The notes under the pieces: model-generated
Seen by the model: only the letters and a program-made list of their open reading frames with translations
Databases searched by the model: none
What the model was told of the DNA's origin: nothing
Source: Halioxenophilus aromaticivorans
GTDB lineage: Bacteria > Pseudomonadota > Gammaproteobacteria > Pseudomonadales > Cellvibrionaceae
Direction: 5' to 3'
DNA: 64,000 nt
NCBI RefSeq assembly: GCF_042850945.1
Contig: NZ_AP031496.1
Coordinates: 4,960,001 to 5,024,000, forward strand
Position numbers and translations under genes: made by a program
Shown here: positions 49,398-56,745 of the stretch, piece after piece
Numbering within the stretch: position 1 is the stretch's first letter
How the letters are laid out: every line of letters starts with the position of its first letter

Positions 49398-49667
49398 CTA
49401 GGGCCTGTTGACACTAATTCGGAGCCTCTGTTGAGTCAGGAAATAGTCCAATCTAGGCGCGAACCGCGAAGTTTGGTGGGCCCAAATAAGCGGTGAGCAA
49501 CAACGAGTGGGCTATTTCCTGGCTCAACCCGTAGGGCTGGAGCCAGCTTCCCGCTCAACGTTGTTGCCAATCGCTCATGTAGGCCCACTACATTTCACGC
49601 TTGGCGCCTAGTTGAACGGAAAGCTGGTCTCCAGCAGTGGTGCCAAATTAGTGTCAACAGGCCCTAG
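49398..49667. mobile_element. Highly palindromic 270-bp MITE-like element
   Basis: 25-bp terminal inverted repeats (CTAGGGCCTGTTGACACTAA at 49398-49417 and its complement ending at 49667; one mismatch over 25) enclose further nested inverted repeats: 49430-49446 with 49512-49528, 49455-49484 with 49587-49614, and 49538-49560 with 49614-49636. Almost the whole element folds on itself and has no coding capacity. It lies in a 670-bp gene-free gap. Confidence 0.7.
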
Positions 49668-49820
49668 CACCTCGGAGCTCTTACGGCAGCCTTGGCAATT
49701 CGCAGTAGCGTTTATTTGTGAAACATTTGCTTAATGCAATAGACTAACGCCCCCCTGCAACACCAACGCCGCTTACACAGGCTTTAAGCTTGCACCATTT
49801 AACGACAGACGAGAACGCTT

Positions 49821-49994
49821 ATGTACGGCAAGGGCTACCTATTCGGCATTGGTTTAGCCGTGATACTTTGGTTATTAATACGGCAAGTTGACAAACGCTA
49901 CTACCAAAGAAAGCACGCATTAATCCAGCAACGGCTTAATACGAAAAGACTGCAAAAAAAGCCGGCATTTAAGACACCCAAAGAGCCCAATTGA
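49821..49994 (+). CDS. Possible small membrane protein (57 aa)
   Basis: An ATG-to-TGA frame encoding M-Y-G-K-G-Y-L-F-G-I then one hydrophobic helix (residues 8-20) and a strongly basic tail with many K, R and Q. The single-span, basic-tail layout is common in real small membrane proteins. The ribosome-binding site is weak (GAGAACG). It is flanked by a palindromic element and a frameshifted gene. No family is recognised. Confidence 0.4.
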   Translation: MYGKGYLFGIGLAVILWLLIRQVDKRYYQRKHALIQQRLNTKRLQKKPAFKTPKEPN

Positions 49995-50177
49995 ACGTTA
50001 ACGGTGGTGCTTTAGGATTAATTGAGGCGCCCCTGCACTCAACGCACTATCAATCTTAGCTGACATTGTGAGCGATAATTTCGCCAAAGCCTCTATGTAA
50101 ATGTACGGCAAGAATCGCTCAGCGTTATTGCGACATAATAGCCGGGAGAGACACGATCAACGCACGCTTGGAGGACA

Positions 50178-50890
50178 ATGACGTCAACAATGGTTCACTT
50201 TTCATTGAGCAAGCTTCCTACCCTAATGCTTACGCATTTTTTAATCTCATGCTCAGCGCAGCTAGAAACCAATCGCAACCCCGAACCTGCCATTTACACA
50301 AATGGCCACACACTGACCTATATTGGCGAAATTACCAAACGCAAAATAAAACACTGTTTCGGGCATTCAATGACTACAGAGGGCCAAAAACTCTCACGAT
50401 AAATAGCTTGGGGGGAGATGTTATGGCCGGGATAGAGCTAGGCAACTGGGTATTGGAAAACAACTTGGATGTGGAGATTGTAAATACATGCGCCTCATCC
50501 TGCGCAAACCATGTTTTCCCAGCCGGTAAAAGAAAAATACTAAATAGCGACGCTGTGTTGCTATGGCACGGCAGCTCGTTTCAGCCTGATATCGATGCCT
50601 TAGTTCAATCGGGTGATCAGTTCGCCCAAGAGTGGAGAGAGACCGAAACAACTTTTTGGAAAAGAATCGGCCTAAGCCCTAACATTGCCACCTGTGGTTT
50701 ATCACAGGCGCCGGCGTTTGGCAGGCTTCTACACTTGCTTAGAATCACCTCGCTCAAGGGCTTTGATTACTCGATCAAAGATATGCACAGGTTCGGCCTC
50801 ACAGGTGTAGACGTATCAGGTGGGCAGTGGTCGGGAACGACTAGCGGCAAATTCCGCGGTGCGTTTAGAGCAAAGTTCTGCAAAAAATAA
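50178..50890 (+). pseudogene. Frameshifted ClpP/crotonase-fold lipoprotein (COG3904-like)
   Basis: The start ATG at 50178 follows GGAGGACA and opens a signal peptide with the lipobox-like LISCSAQ and then HTLTYIGEITK. That frame ends at 50402. The rest of the domain is in the -1 frame: NKTLFRAFNDYRGPKTLTI, NSLGGDVMAGIELGNWVL, VNTCASSCANHVFPAGKRK, and continues to 50890. The N-S-x-G-G-D and A-S-S-C-A motifs are those of periplasmic proteins with a ClpP/crotonase fold; in ClpP the serine of the second motif is the nucleophile. The break is near 50335-50350. It is a pseudogene, a sequencing error, or (less likely) a programmed shift, since no classic slippery heptamer is seen. The frame-2 start at 50168 overlaps the ribosome-binding site. 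Confidence 0.7.
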
Positions 50891-50984
50891 AAATCCCCTT
50901 TAATTAAGCCAGCCTACTTCATCAAAAAACAAGCCTAAACTCAATCGTAACGGCCGAATACCACCCTGTATTAATCACCCCAAG

Positions 50985-52022
50985 AAATGACGTGGGTGTC
51001 TTAATAAGAAGACATCACAGACCCTACCGCCTAGCACACCGCTTCAGCTTGGTTGCGAAGCTCCGAGCTCAATTAACGCCACACTTAATATGGATGTCTT
51101 GTTAAGGACCTTGTTAAGGACCTTGTTAAGGACCTTGTTAAGGAGGACTAGCATGGGTGTCTCGATAAGAAGACACCAAGAAAAAACGTGGGTGTCTCGA
51201 TAAGCGTTGTTGCGAAGCACCGTACCCAACTACCACCGCGCCTAACATGGGTGTCTTGATAAGAGAAAACGGGGGGTGTCTCGATAAGAAGACATTACAA
51301 ACCCTACCGGTCAGCACACCGTTTCAGCTTCGCAGCCAAGTTGTAAGACTGTGTGCGGCAGGGATGCCGCACTCAAGCCTCCAGGGACGGATTCACGGCG
51401 GGTCTTACAGCTTGGTTGCGAAGCACCGTGCCCAACTAACGCTACGCTTAACATGGGTGTCTTGATAAGAAGGGCTGTACCCAACTAACACCGCTCTTAA
51501 AATGGGTGTCTTGATAAGGAGGGCTAACATGGGTGTCTCGATAAGCACTTAATATGGATGTCTTGTTAAGGACCTTGTTAAGGACCTTGTTAAGGACCTT
51601 GTTAAGGAGGACTAGCATGGGTGTCTCGATAAGAAGACACCAAGAAAAAACGTGGGTGTCTCGATAAGCGTTGTTGCGAAGCACCGTACCCAACTACCAC
51701 CGCGCCTAACATGGGTGTCTTGATAAGAGAAAACGGGGGGTGTCTCGATAAGAAGACATTACAAACCCTACCGGTCAGCACACCGTTTCAGCTTCGCAGC
51801 CAAGTTGTAAGACTGTGTGCGGCAGGGATGCCGCACTCAAGCCTCCAGGGACGGATTCACGGCGGGTCTTACAGCTTGGTTGCGAAGCACCGTGCCCAAC
51901 TAACGCTACGCTTAACATGGGTGTCTTGATAAGAAGGGCTGTACCCAACTAACACCGCTCTTAAAATGGGTGTCTTGATAAGGAGGGCTAACATGGGTGT
52001 CTCGATAAGCAAACATGGGTGT
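50985..52022. repeat. Array of a repeated TGGGTGTCT(C/T)GATAAG motif
   Basis: More than a dozen copies of (A/G)TGGGTGTCT(C/T)GATAAG occur, often followed by AAGACACC so that the unit can form a 7-bp hairpin. Units are joined by TTGCGAAGCACCGTACCCAA and related text. The first copy, near 50990, is diverged and followed by a shortened version of the later units. Two copies of a 12-bp tandem repeat (GTTAAGGACCTT, about four times) are included. Several units have AAGGAGG six bases before ATGGGTGTC, so they look like starts of very short frames. No long gene is present. The array ends about 100 bp before the quadruple-DnaT gene. Confidence 0.75.
51082..52009. repeat. Perfect 464-bp tandem direct duplication
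   Basis: 51082-51545 and 51546-52009 appear identical by reading. Each copy holds seven or eight of the TGGGTGTC motifs, the 12-bp repeat tract, and a GTGCGGCA/TGCCGCAC hairpin (51349-51371; 51813-51835). The identity implies a very recent duplication or ongoing homogenisation. Confidence 0.85.
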
Positions 52023-52122
52023 CTCGATTGGCATTCACCCGCTTTAGATTGGCAGTCGCGTCTGGTGACTCGGCCGCTTGCCGCGGTAAACTACGCAGCC
52101 AGAGATTACACCGAGCTTTACC

Positions 52123-53478
52123 ATGCCGTCACAGCCCCTACCCGAGCGCCCTATTACTGTTTCTCCGCGATTGGCCTGCCAGTTGGGGCTGGAGGGCGCT
52201 ACTTTGGTTGCGATTTTGGCGGATTACGCCTTTCATCAGCCGGCCCGCATCCGCAATGGTTACCGCTGGTACCGATTAACCCAGGAACAAGCCGGGCACC
52301 TGATGCCGTTTTGGAACGGGCAGGATATCCAGCGCATCACGCAAACCCTGCGCAGCCAGGGGCTACTGCTCCTGGCCTCTGCCCCCTTTGCCGCCAGCGG
52401 CGAGCTCAAATTTGCCTTTAACCAAAAAGTAGACGAAAACCAAAGCCCGGCGCCGGTAAAACAAGATGTGCCGATGGTGGCTGCCAGCCCCATCGCCGCG
52501 CACTGGTCCCCTGGAAGCGAGATCACCGCCCGCCTGGCCGAGCACAACATACCCGATGCCTTTATCCGTGAGCTGGTGCCGGAATTCGTTACCTACTGGC
52601 GCGAACGCGGTGACAGCCAACGCTCCTGGGGGGCCAAATTTCAGTCATTTTGCGTGCGCCGCTGGCGCCAATATGAAGACCGCCGCGCCCGCGAGCAAAA
52701 AATGCAAGCGGCACAAACGCCACTTCCGGAGCAGTGGCAGCCAGACGACCACGTACTCAAACAACTCAGCCAAGAAGGCATCCCCATGGCGTACATCAAC
52801 GATTGCGCCAGTCGCTTCCGCCTCTACTATCGCGAAACCGGCGCAGTGATGTCGTCCTGGGCTATGACCTTCTACGCCTGGGTAAAACGCGACTGGGAAG
52901 AAAAACAAACCCCATTTTTACCCAACCGCAAACCGGTAGCCATGAGCAACGACTGGCGCCCGGCGGAGCACAGCGTTGAATATTTAAAGAAAATGGAAGT
53001 GGACGACCAGTTCATCGAAGATTGCGTGCCGGAATTTATCCACAAGTGGATCGAACAGGGCTCCTATCGCAACAACTGGGGTGACCTCTTCTGCCAGCAC
53101 GTCGGCACTCAGTGGAATTTTTTACGCCAGGGCATCACCCCAACCAAGGTAGCCACCTTGATCACCGACCAATGGCAACCCTCACCGGAGTGTGTTGAGC
53201 TGCTGCAAAACCAGTGCGAAATGCCTGGCGAATTCATTCAGTCACAACTGCCCGAGTTTGTTTTATACTGGCGCAATCGCTCGGAACCTAGACACAGCTG
53301 GGATAGCATCTACATACGCCACTTAAAGTATATTTGGGCACGACAAAATCAACTGGGCAGCAACGCCAACGGGAATGCACTGACTCCTCATGAAAGACAG
53401 CAAGCAAGTGATCGACCAAGTAGCACAAGAGATGCGTCACTCGCAGCCCGACTCACCGATCGCAGCTGGGCCTACTGA
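52123..53478 (+). CDS. Replication protein with N-terminal winged helix and four tandem DnaT-type domains
   Basis: 451 residues. Residues 13-90 resemble the winged-helix N-terminus of DnaD/DnaT-like primosomal proteins (LEGATLVAILADYA; YRWYRLTQEQ; LRSQGLLLL). Four copies of the DnaT ssDNA-binding domain follow at about 128-181, 205-258, 278-331 and 351-405. Each begins W-x-P, has an aromatic E/R-F then Y-W or Y-Y segment, an S-W or N-W, and a closing aromatic W, with a period of about 73-77 residues. E. coli DnaT has one such domain. It likely helps load the replicative helicase at stalled forks. It overlaps the P-like gene by 89 bp. The ribosome-binding site is weak. The tail after 410 is disordered. 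Confidence 0.85.
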   Translation: MPSQPLPERPITVSPRLACQLGLEGATLVAILADYAFHQPARIRNGYRWYRLTQEQAGHLMPFWNGQDIQRITQTLRSQGLLLLASAPFAASGELKFAFNQKVDENQSPAPVKQDVPMVAASPIAAHWSPGSEITARLAEHNIPDAFIRELVPEFVTYWRERGDSQRSWGAKFQSFCVRRWRQYEDRRAREQKMQAAQTPLPEQWQPDDHVLKQLSQEGIPMAYINDCASRFRLYYRETGAVMSSWAMTFYAWVKRDWEEKQTPFLPNRKPVAMSNDWRPAEHSVEYLKKMEVDDQFIEDCVPEFIHKWIEQGSYRNNWGDLFCQHVGTQWNFLRQGITPTKVATLITDQWQPSPECVELLQNQCEMPGEFIQSQLPEFVLYWRNRSEPRHSWDSIYIRHLKYIWARQNQLGSNANGNALTPHERQQASDRPSSTRDASLAARLTDRSWAY

Positions 53479-54079
53479 TAACCACCCCAACGGTGGCCAA
53501 AGCAGCCGGCCGAAACCACCGCCGGCGCTTATCGATGCAATCAACCAAGTGTTTAGCTTGTTTAGCCTGAACTATCACAACCAGTACTACGCCGCCTACA
53601 AAGACACCGAGCGCGAAATCCAGGCGAAACGCCTGTGGCTAGAGGCCCTCCGCGGGTTTGAACCCTCAGTGCTGTTGCAGGCGGCCAAATCGGTGATGGT
53701 GCACAACGAATACCTACCCACCCTGCATACCATGTTGGAGCACTGCCAAAAACAACTGGGCGAGGCCTTGCCCGATGTCCACGCGGCCTACGTTGAAGCC
53801 TGCCGCGCACCCAATCCCAAGGCCTCCGCCAGATGGAGCCACCGGGCGGTGTATCACGCCGGCCGCATGGCCGACTGGTACTTTTTGGCCACCACCAGCG
53901 AGGCCACGGCGTTTCCGATATTTCGCCGTCATTACAACGAGATTTGCCAGCGTGTGCGCGACGGCGAGCAACTGCCGGAGCCCAATTATTTGGCACTACC
54001 AGAAGAGACCGAAACCGGTTTGAGCAAGTCGGAAAATCTAGAAAAGCTCAACCAACTGCGCAAAGACCTAGATCTGTAA
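53390..54079 (+). CDS. Lambda-P-like replication protein (helicase loader candidate)
   Basis: 229 residues. A disordered proline-rich N-terminus (1-45) is followed by a helical domain resembling phage replication protein P: LIDAINQVFSLFSLNYHNQY, the KRLWLEALRGFEPSVLLQAA segment, and HNEYLPTLHTMLEHCQKQLG. Proteins of this type bring the replicative helicase DnaB to DNA in lambdoid phages; chromosomal copies exist in gammaproteobacteria that lack DnaC. It starts inside the DnaT-domain gene, in another frame, so the two are co-translated and likely partners. No phage structural genes are nearby. Confidence 0.8.
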   Translation: MKDSKQVIDQVAQEMRHSQPDSPIAAGPTDNHPNGGQSSRPKPPPALIDAINQVFSLFSLNYHNQYYAAYKDTEREIQAKRLWLEALRGFEPSVLLQAAKSVMVHNEYLPTLHTMLEHCQKQLGEALPDVHAAYVEACRAPNPKASARWSHRAVYHAGRMADWYFLATTSEATAFPIFRRHYNEICQRVRDGEQLPEPNYLALPEETETGLSKSENLEKLNQLRKDLDL

Positions 54080-54129
54080 CCCAGATCTTTAGTCCAGACC
54101 TGTAATCCCCCGCTTGTAGAGAATACCCC

Positions 54130-54939
54130 ATGCCCCGCGCGCCTTTCCTAACAGCCCTTGCACTGCTATTGCCAGCCGGCTTGCTGGCGGCGGTGTTCGG
54201 CCTAGAACATAACGCTCGCCAGCCATCGCCACCGTCACTTTTGGAGCGACCGGCGGCTCCGAAGCCAGGCCCGGCGCCGGATTTTGCCAGCATTGAAGAC
54301 GTCTCTGAGAAAAAGCAGGCCTTTGTTGACTACCTGCTGCCACTGATTCGCTACCACAACGATCTATTGCGCTGGCAGCGGGGGCAGTTACAGCAGATTC
54401 AAAACCGACGGGAAAAAGGCCAAAAGCTCAGCTCCGAACAGCAAAGCCTACTGGAGCAACTGCAACAAACGTTTGAGAGCCAAGAAGTGAGTGATCTACT
54501 GGCCAAAGTGGATACTATTCCAGCCTCTTTGGTGTTGGCCCAGGCTGCCACGGAAAGCGGCTGGGGCAGCTCCCGCTTTGCGCGCGAGGGAAACAACTAT
54601 TTTGGTCAGTGGTGTTACCAGGTCGGCTGCGGTATTAAACCGGCCCAGCGGGCGACGGGAAAATCCCACGAGGTGAAACGTTTTAACAGCGTAACGAGCT
54701 CGGTACGCGCCTACTTTAACAACTTAAATACCAACCCCGCCTACCAGCAGCTGCGCCAATTGCGTCAGCAAACCCGAGATTCTGGGCAGCGGCTAACGGG
54801 GGTTCTAATGGCCGCAGGATTGGCCAAGTACTCCGAGAAAGGCGACGACTACATCGACTACCTTCGCTCGATGATCAACAGTAACGGCTGGGGAAAACTG
54901 GATGCCAGCGCCCAGCAGTTAGCGGACGCCAGCGAGTAG
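54130..54939 (+). CDS. Bax-type glucosaminidase-domain protein
   Basis: 269 residues. An N-terminal hydrophobic anchor (residues 5-25) precedes a helical linker and a C-terminal glucosaminidase domain beginning KVDTIPASLVLAQAATESGW, where the glutamate of A-T-E-S-G-W is the catalytic acid. GNNYFGQWCYQVGCG and VRAYFNNLNTNPAYQQLR are typical of E. coli Bax relatives. It should cut glycan strands of peptidoglycan from the membrane. GAGAA precedes the ATG. It is 50 bp after the P-like gene and may be in the same transcript. Confidence 0.88.
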   Translation: MPRAPFLTALALLLPAGLLAAVFGLEHNARQPSPPSLLERPAAPKPGPAPDFASIEDVSEKKQAFVDYLLPLIRYHNDLLRWQRGQLQQIQNRREKGQKLSSEQQSLLEQLQQTFESQEVSDLLAKVDTIPASLVLAQAATESGWGSSRFAREGNNYFGQWCYQVGCGIKPAQRATGKSHEVKRFNSVTSSVRAYFNNLNTNPAYQQLRQLRQQTRDSGQRLTGVLMAAGLAKYSEKGDDYIDYLRSMINSNGWGKLDASAQQLADASE

Positions 54940-54958
54940 GACTGACTAGCGGGGTGGG

Positions 54959-56191
54959 TTATTCGATGGCTGAGTTGAGCAGCGCCTGCAAATCCAATTT
55001 GGTTTGTGCTGGGTCCACCGCTTTCTCGATGCACACCTCATCTTGCTTGGCTAGTAGGTCCAACTCAAAAGGCTCTAACGCCGCTTTCTTTTTAACGTCG
55101 TACACCACCGTCACCACGGGCTTATCCATGGCATCCGGGTTAACCGATTGCACCACCGCAATGCGCTGATTGTTGAGCAGCACCAAGCAGCCCGACGGGT
55201 ACACACTTAAGCAACGAATAAACTGGTAAACAAAGGTTTTATCCAAGTGGCGCTCATCGCTCCACTCGAGCATTTTTTTCAACGCCGTGGACGGCGGCAT
55301 GCCGCGGTGATACACCCGGTCTGCGGTGACGGCATCGTAAACATCAGCCACCGCAGCCATACGGCTGTGCATGGGTAACTGATCTTCAGCCAAACCCCGC
55401 GGGTAACCCGAGCCATCCATGCGTTCATGGTGGTGGGCGACAATGTCGAGAATCTCTGGCGCCAAATCCGGCACTGGCCCCAAAATGGCTTCGCCGTACG
55501 TAACGTGCCGCTTCATCTCTTCCCATTCGTGGTTTTCTAGTTGGCCGGGCTTGTGCAAAATGGCATCGTCGATTTTGATCTTGCCCACATCGTGCAGCAA
55601 CGCGCCACTGACCAGGGTTTGCAGATCATCGCCGCTGACACCCACCGACGAAGCCAACACCCCCATCAACACACTGACATTGAAAGAATGTTCCAAAAGA
55701 TAGCGATCTTTGCAGCGAAGATGGGTTAAACATAGGAGCGCGTTTTGGTTTTTCTCTAGGGATTGCAACACCGCGCCTGCGGTTTCCTGGGCCGGGCCAA
55801 CCTCAACGGGCTTACCCATTTTGGCATCTTGCATCACTTTATTAACGAGCTCATGGGCCTCATTTTGAATTTCTTTGGCCAGCTCCAACTCTTCATCAAA
55901 GGCCACTTTGGGTGTCGGCCGGTGGTAGGGCTTTTTAACCAGTGATGCAATATCTTTTTTTTGCTGCTGAATAATGGCTTCTTGTTCCACACCTGCTTCG
56001 GTGCCCTTGCCTTTTTCCACATCGATATAAAGGTCAGTAACACCCAACTTGATAATCTGTTCGATGACCCTCGGGTTTTTCACCCAGCCTTTACGAGCAA
56101 AATTATTATCCGGCACCCAAGCATTGCTAACATCGGCGATGTACATGCCAACTTCGAGAGCATCAACAGGAATACGCTTTATTTGCGACAT
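54959..56191 (-). CDS. HD-GYP domain c-di-GMP phosphodiesterase with DUF3391
   Basis: About 410 residues from the ATG at 56191; the earlier in-frame TTG is less likely. The N-terminal DUF3391 (IKRIPVDALEVGMYIADVSN) is followed by a linker and an HD-GYP domain near 190-340 with LLHDVGKIKI (HD) and HHERMDGSGYPRGL (GYP), plus the further metal ligands H and D in MAAVADVYDAVT. It should hydrolyse cyclic di-GMP to GMP. It lies close to a PilZ gene (minus, 157 bp upstream), a sensor or effector of the same nucleotide. Confidence 0.93.
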   Translation of the reverse strand: MSQIKRIPVDALEVGMYIADVSNAWVPDNNFARKGWVKNPRVIEQIIKLGVTDLYIDVEKGKGTEAGVEQEAIIQQQKKDIASLVKKPYHRPTPKVAFDEELELAKEIQNEAHELVNKVMQDAKMGKPVEVGPAQETAGAVLQSLEKNQNALLCLTHLRCKDRYLLEHSFNVSVLMGVLASSVGVSGDDLQTLVSGALLHDVGKIKIDDAILHKPGQLENHEWEEMKRHVTYGEAILGPVPDLAPEILDIVAHHHERMDGSGYPRGLAEDQLPMHSRMAAVADVYDAVTADRVYHRGMPPSTALKKMLEWSDERHLDKTFVYQFIRCLSVYPSGCLVLLNNQRIAVVQSVNPDAMDKPVVTVVYDVKKKAALEPFELDLLAKQDEVCIEKAVDPAQTKLDLQALLNSAIE

Positions 56192-56356
56192 TAAATTCAA
56201 AATCCGTAAGAAAAGATCCGGCGGCGCGAGTCGGAGAATGCGCCATCAAAATGAGTATAGACCGTCCGTGGTCTAGGTTCCTGGCGGGATATCAAAAAAG
56301 GAAAAGTTAGAAAAGCATCCTAATTTGGATGAAAAATGCGCAACACTGACTACTAA

Positions 56357-56650
56357 TTACGCAATAAACTTAAGGCCCAATCCTTGTTTGTCGGCTCTTA
56401 CAACTTGGGTATTAACGGTTTTGGATGTGGGAAGACCAGACACCACACGCACTGAAACGGTGGCACCAACAGCAATGGGTTTAACGATCTCAGACTCAAG
56501 AGCAATGTAAACACCAGAATCAGAGACGTCCTGGCAAACTGCTTGGTATTGGCCCAGTGTCGGGTGGTCTAACACCAGCCGACAAGAGTAGTACGTTCGC
56601 AGATCGTGACGCTTTTCGATGCTTTCAACTTCAGTAGCACTAGCTTTCAT
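56357..56650 (-). CDS. PilZ-domain protein (c-di-GMP effector candidate)
   Basis: 97 residues. EKRHDLRTYYSCRL gives the R-x3-R motif and QDVSDSGVYI gives D-x-S-x-x-G, both needed to hold c-di-GMP. GAGGGG lies before the ATG. It is in the same direction as the HD-GYP gene downstream and may be regulated with it. Different in sequence from the PilZ protein at 46.6 kb. Confidence 0.87.
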   Translation of the reverse strand: MKASATEVESIEKRHDLRTYYSCRLVLDHPTLGQYQAVCQDVSDSGVYIALESEIVKPIAVGATVSVRVVSGLPTSKTVNTQVVRADKQGLGLKFIA

Positions 56651-56745
56651 GTGTTTCCCCTCTTATGTAATAGTTTTTTTACGGGAAGGGCCAGTATAGA
56701 GCAAAAAACAACCAATTTACTTTAATTTACAGTGCCAAATTCGAC

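Noticed and set aside
51247..51929. Two identical 72-codon frames and two related minus-strand frames in the array
   Set aside because: They are products of the duplicated non-coding repeat; no domain, and the frame changes with the repeat junction.
50985..52022. CRISPR array
   Set aside because: Spacing between motif copies is irregular, intervening segments are themselves repeated, and no cas gene is near.
50985..52022. Integron attC cassette array
   Set aside because: Some units contain R-Y-Y-Y-A-A-C-like strings, but no paired inverse core, no cassette genes and no integrase are seen.
51966..52421. A 151-codon frame running from the array into the DnaT-domain gene
   Set aside because: Most of it overlaps the DnaT-domain coding sequence in another frame and its composition is not protein-like.
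53390..54079. Prophage replication module
   Set aside because: No integrase, structural or lysis genes are within reach; the flanking genes are ordinary chromosomal ones.
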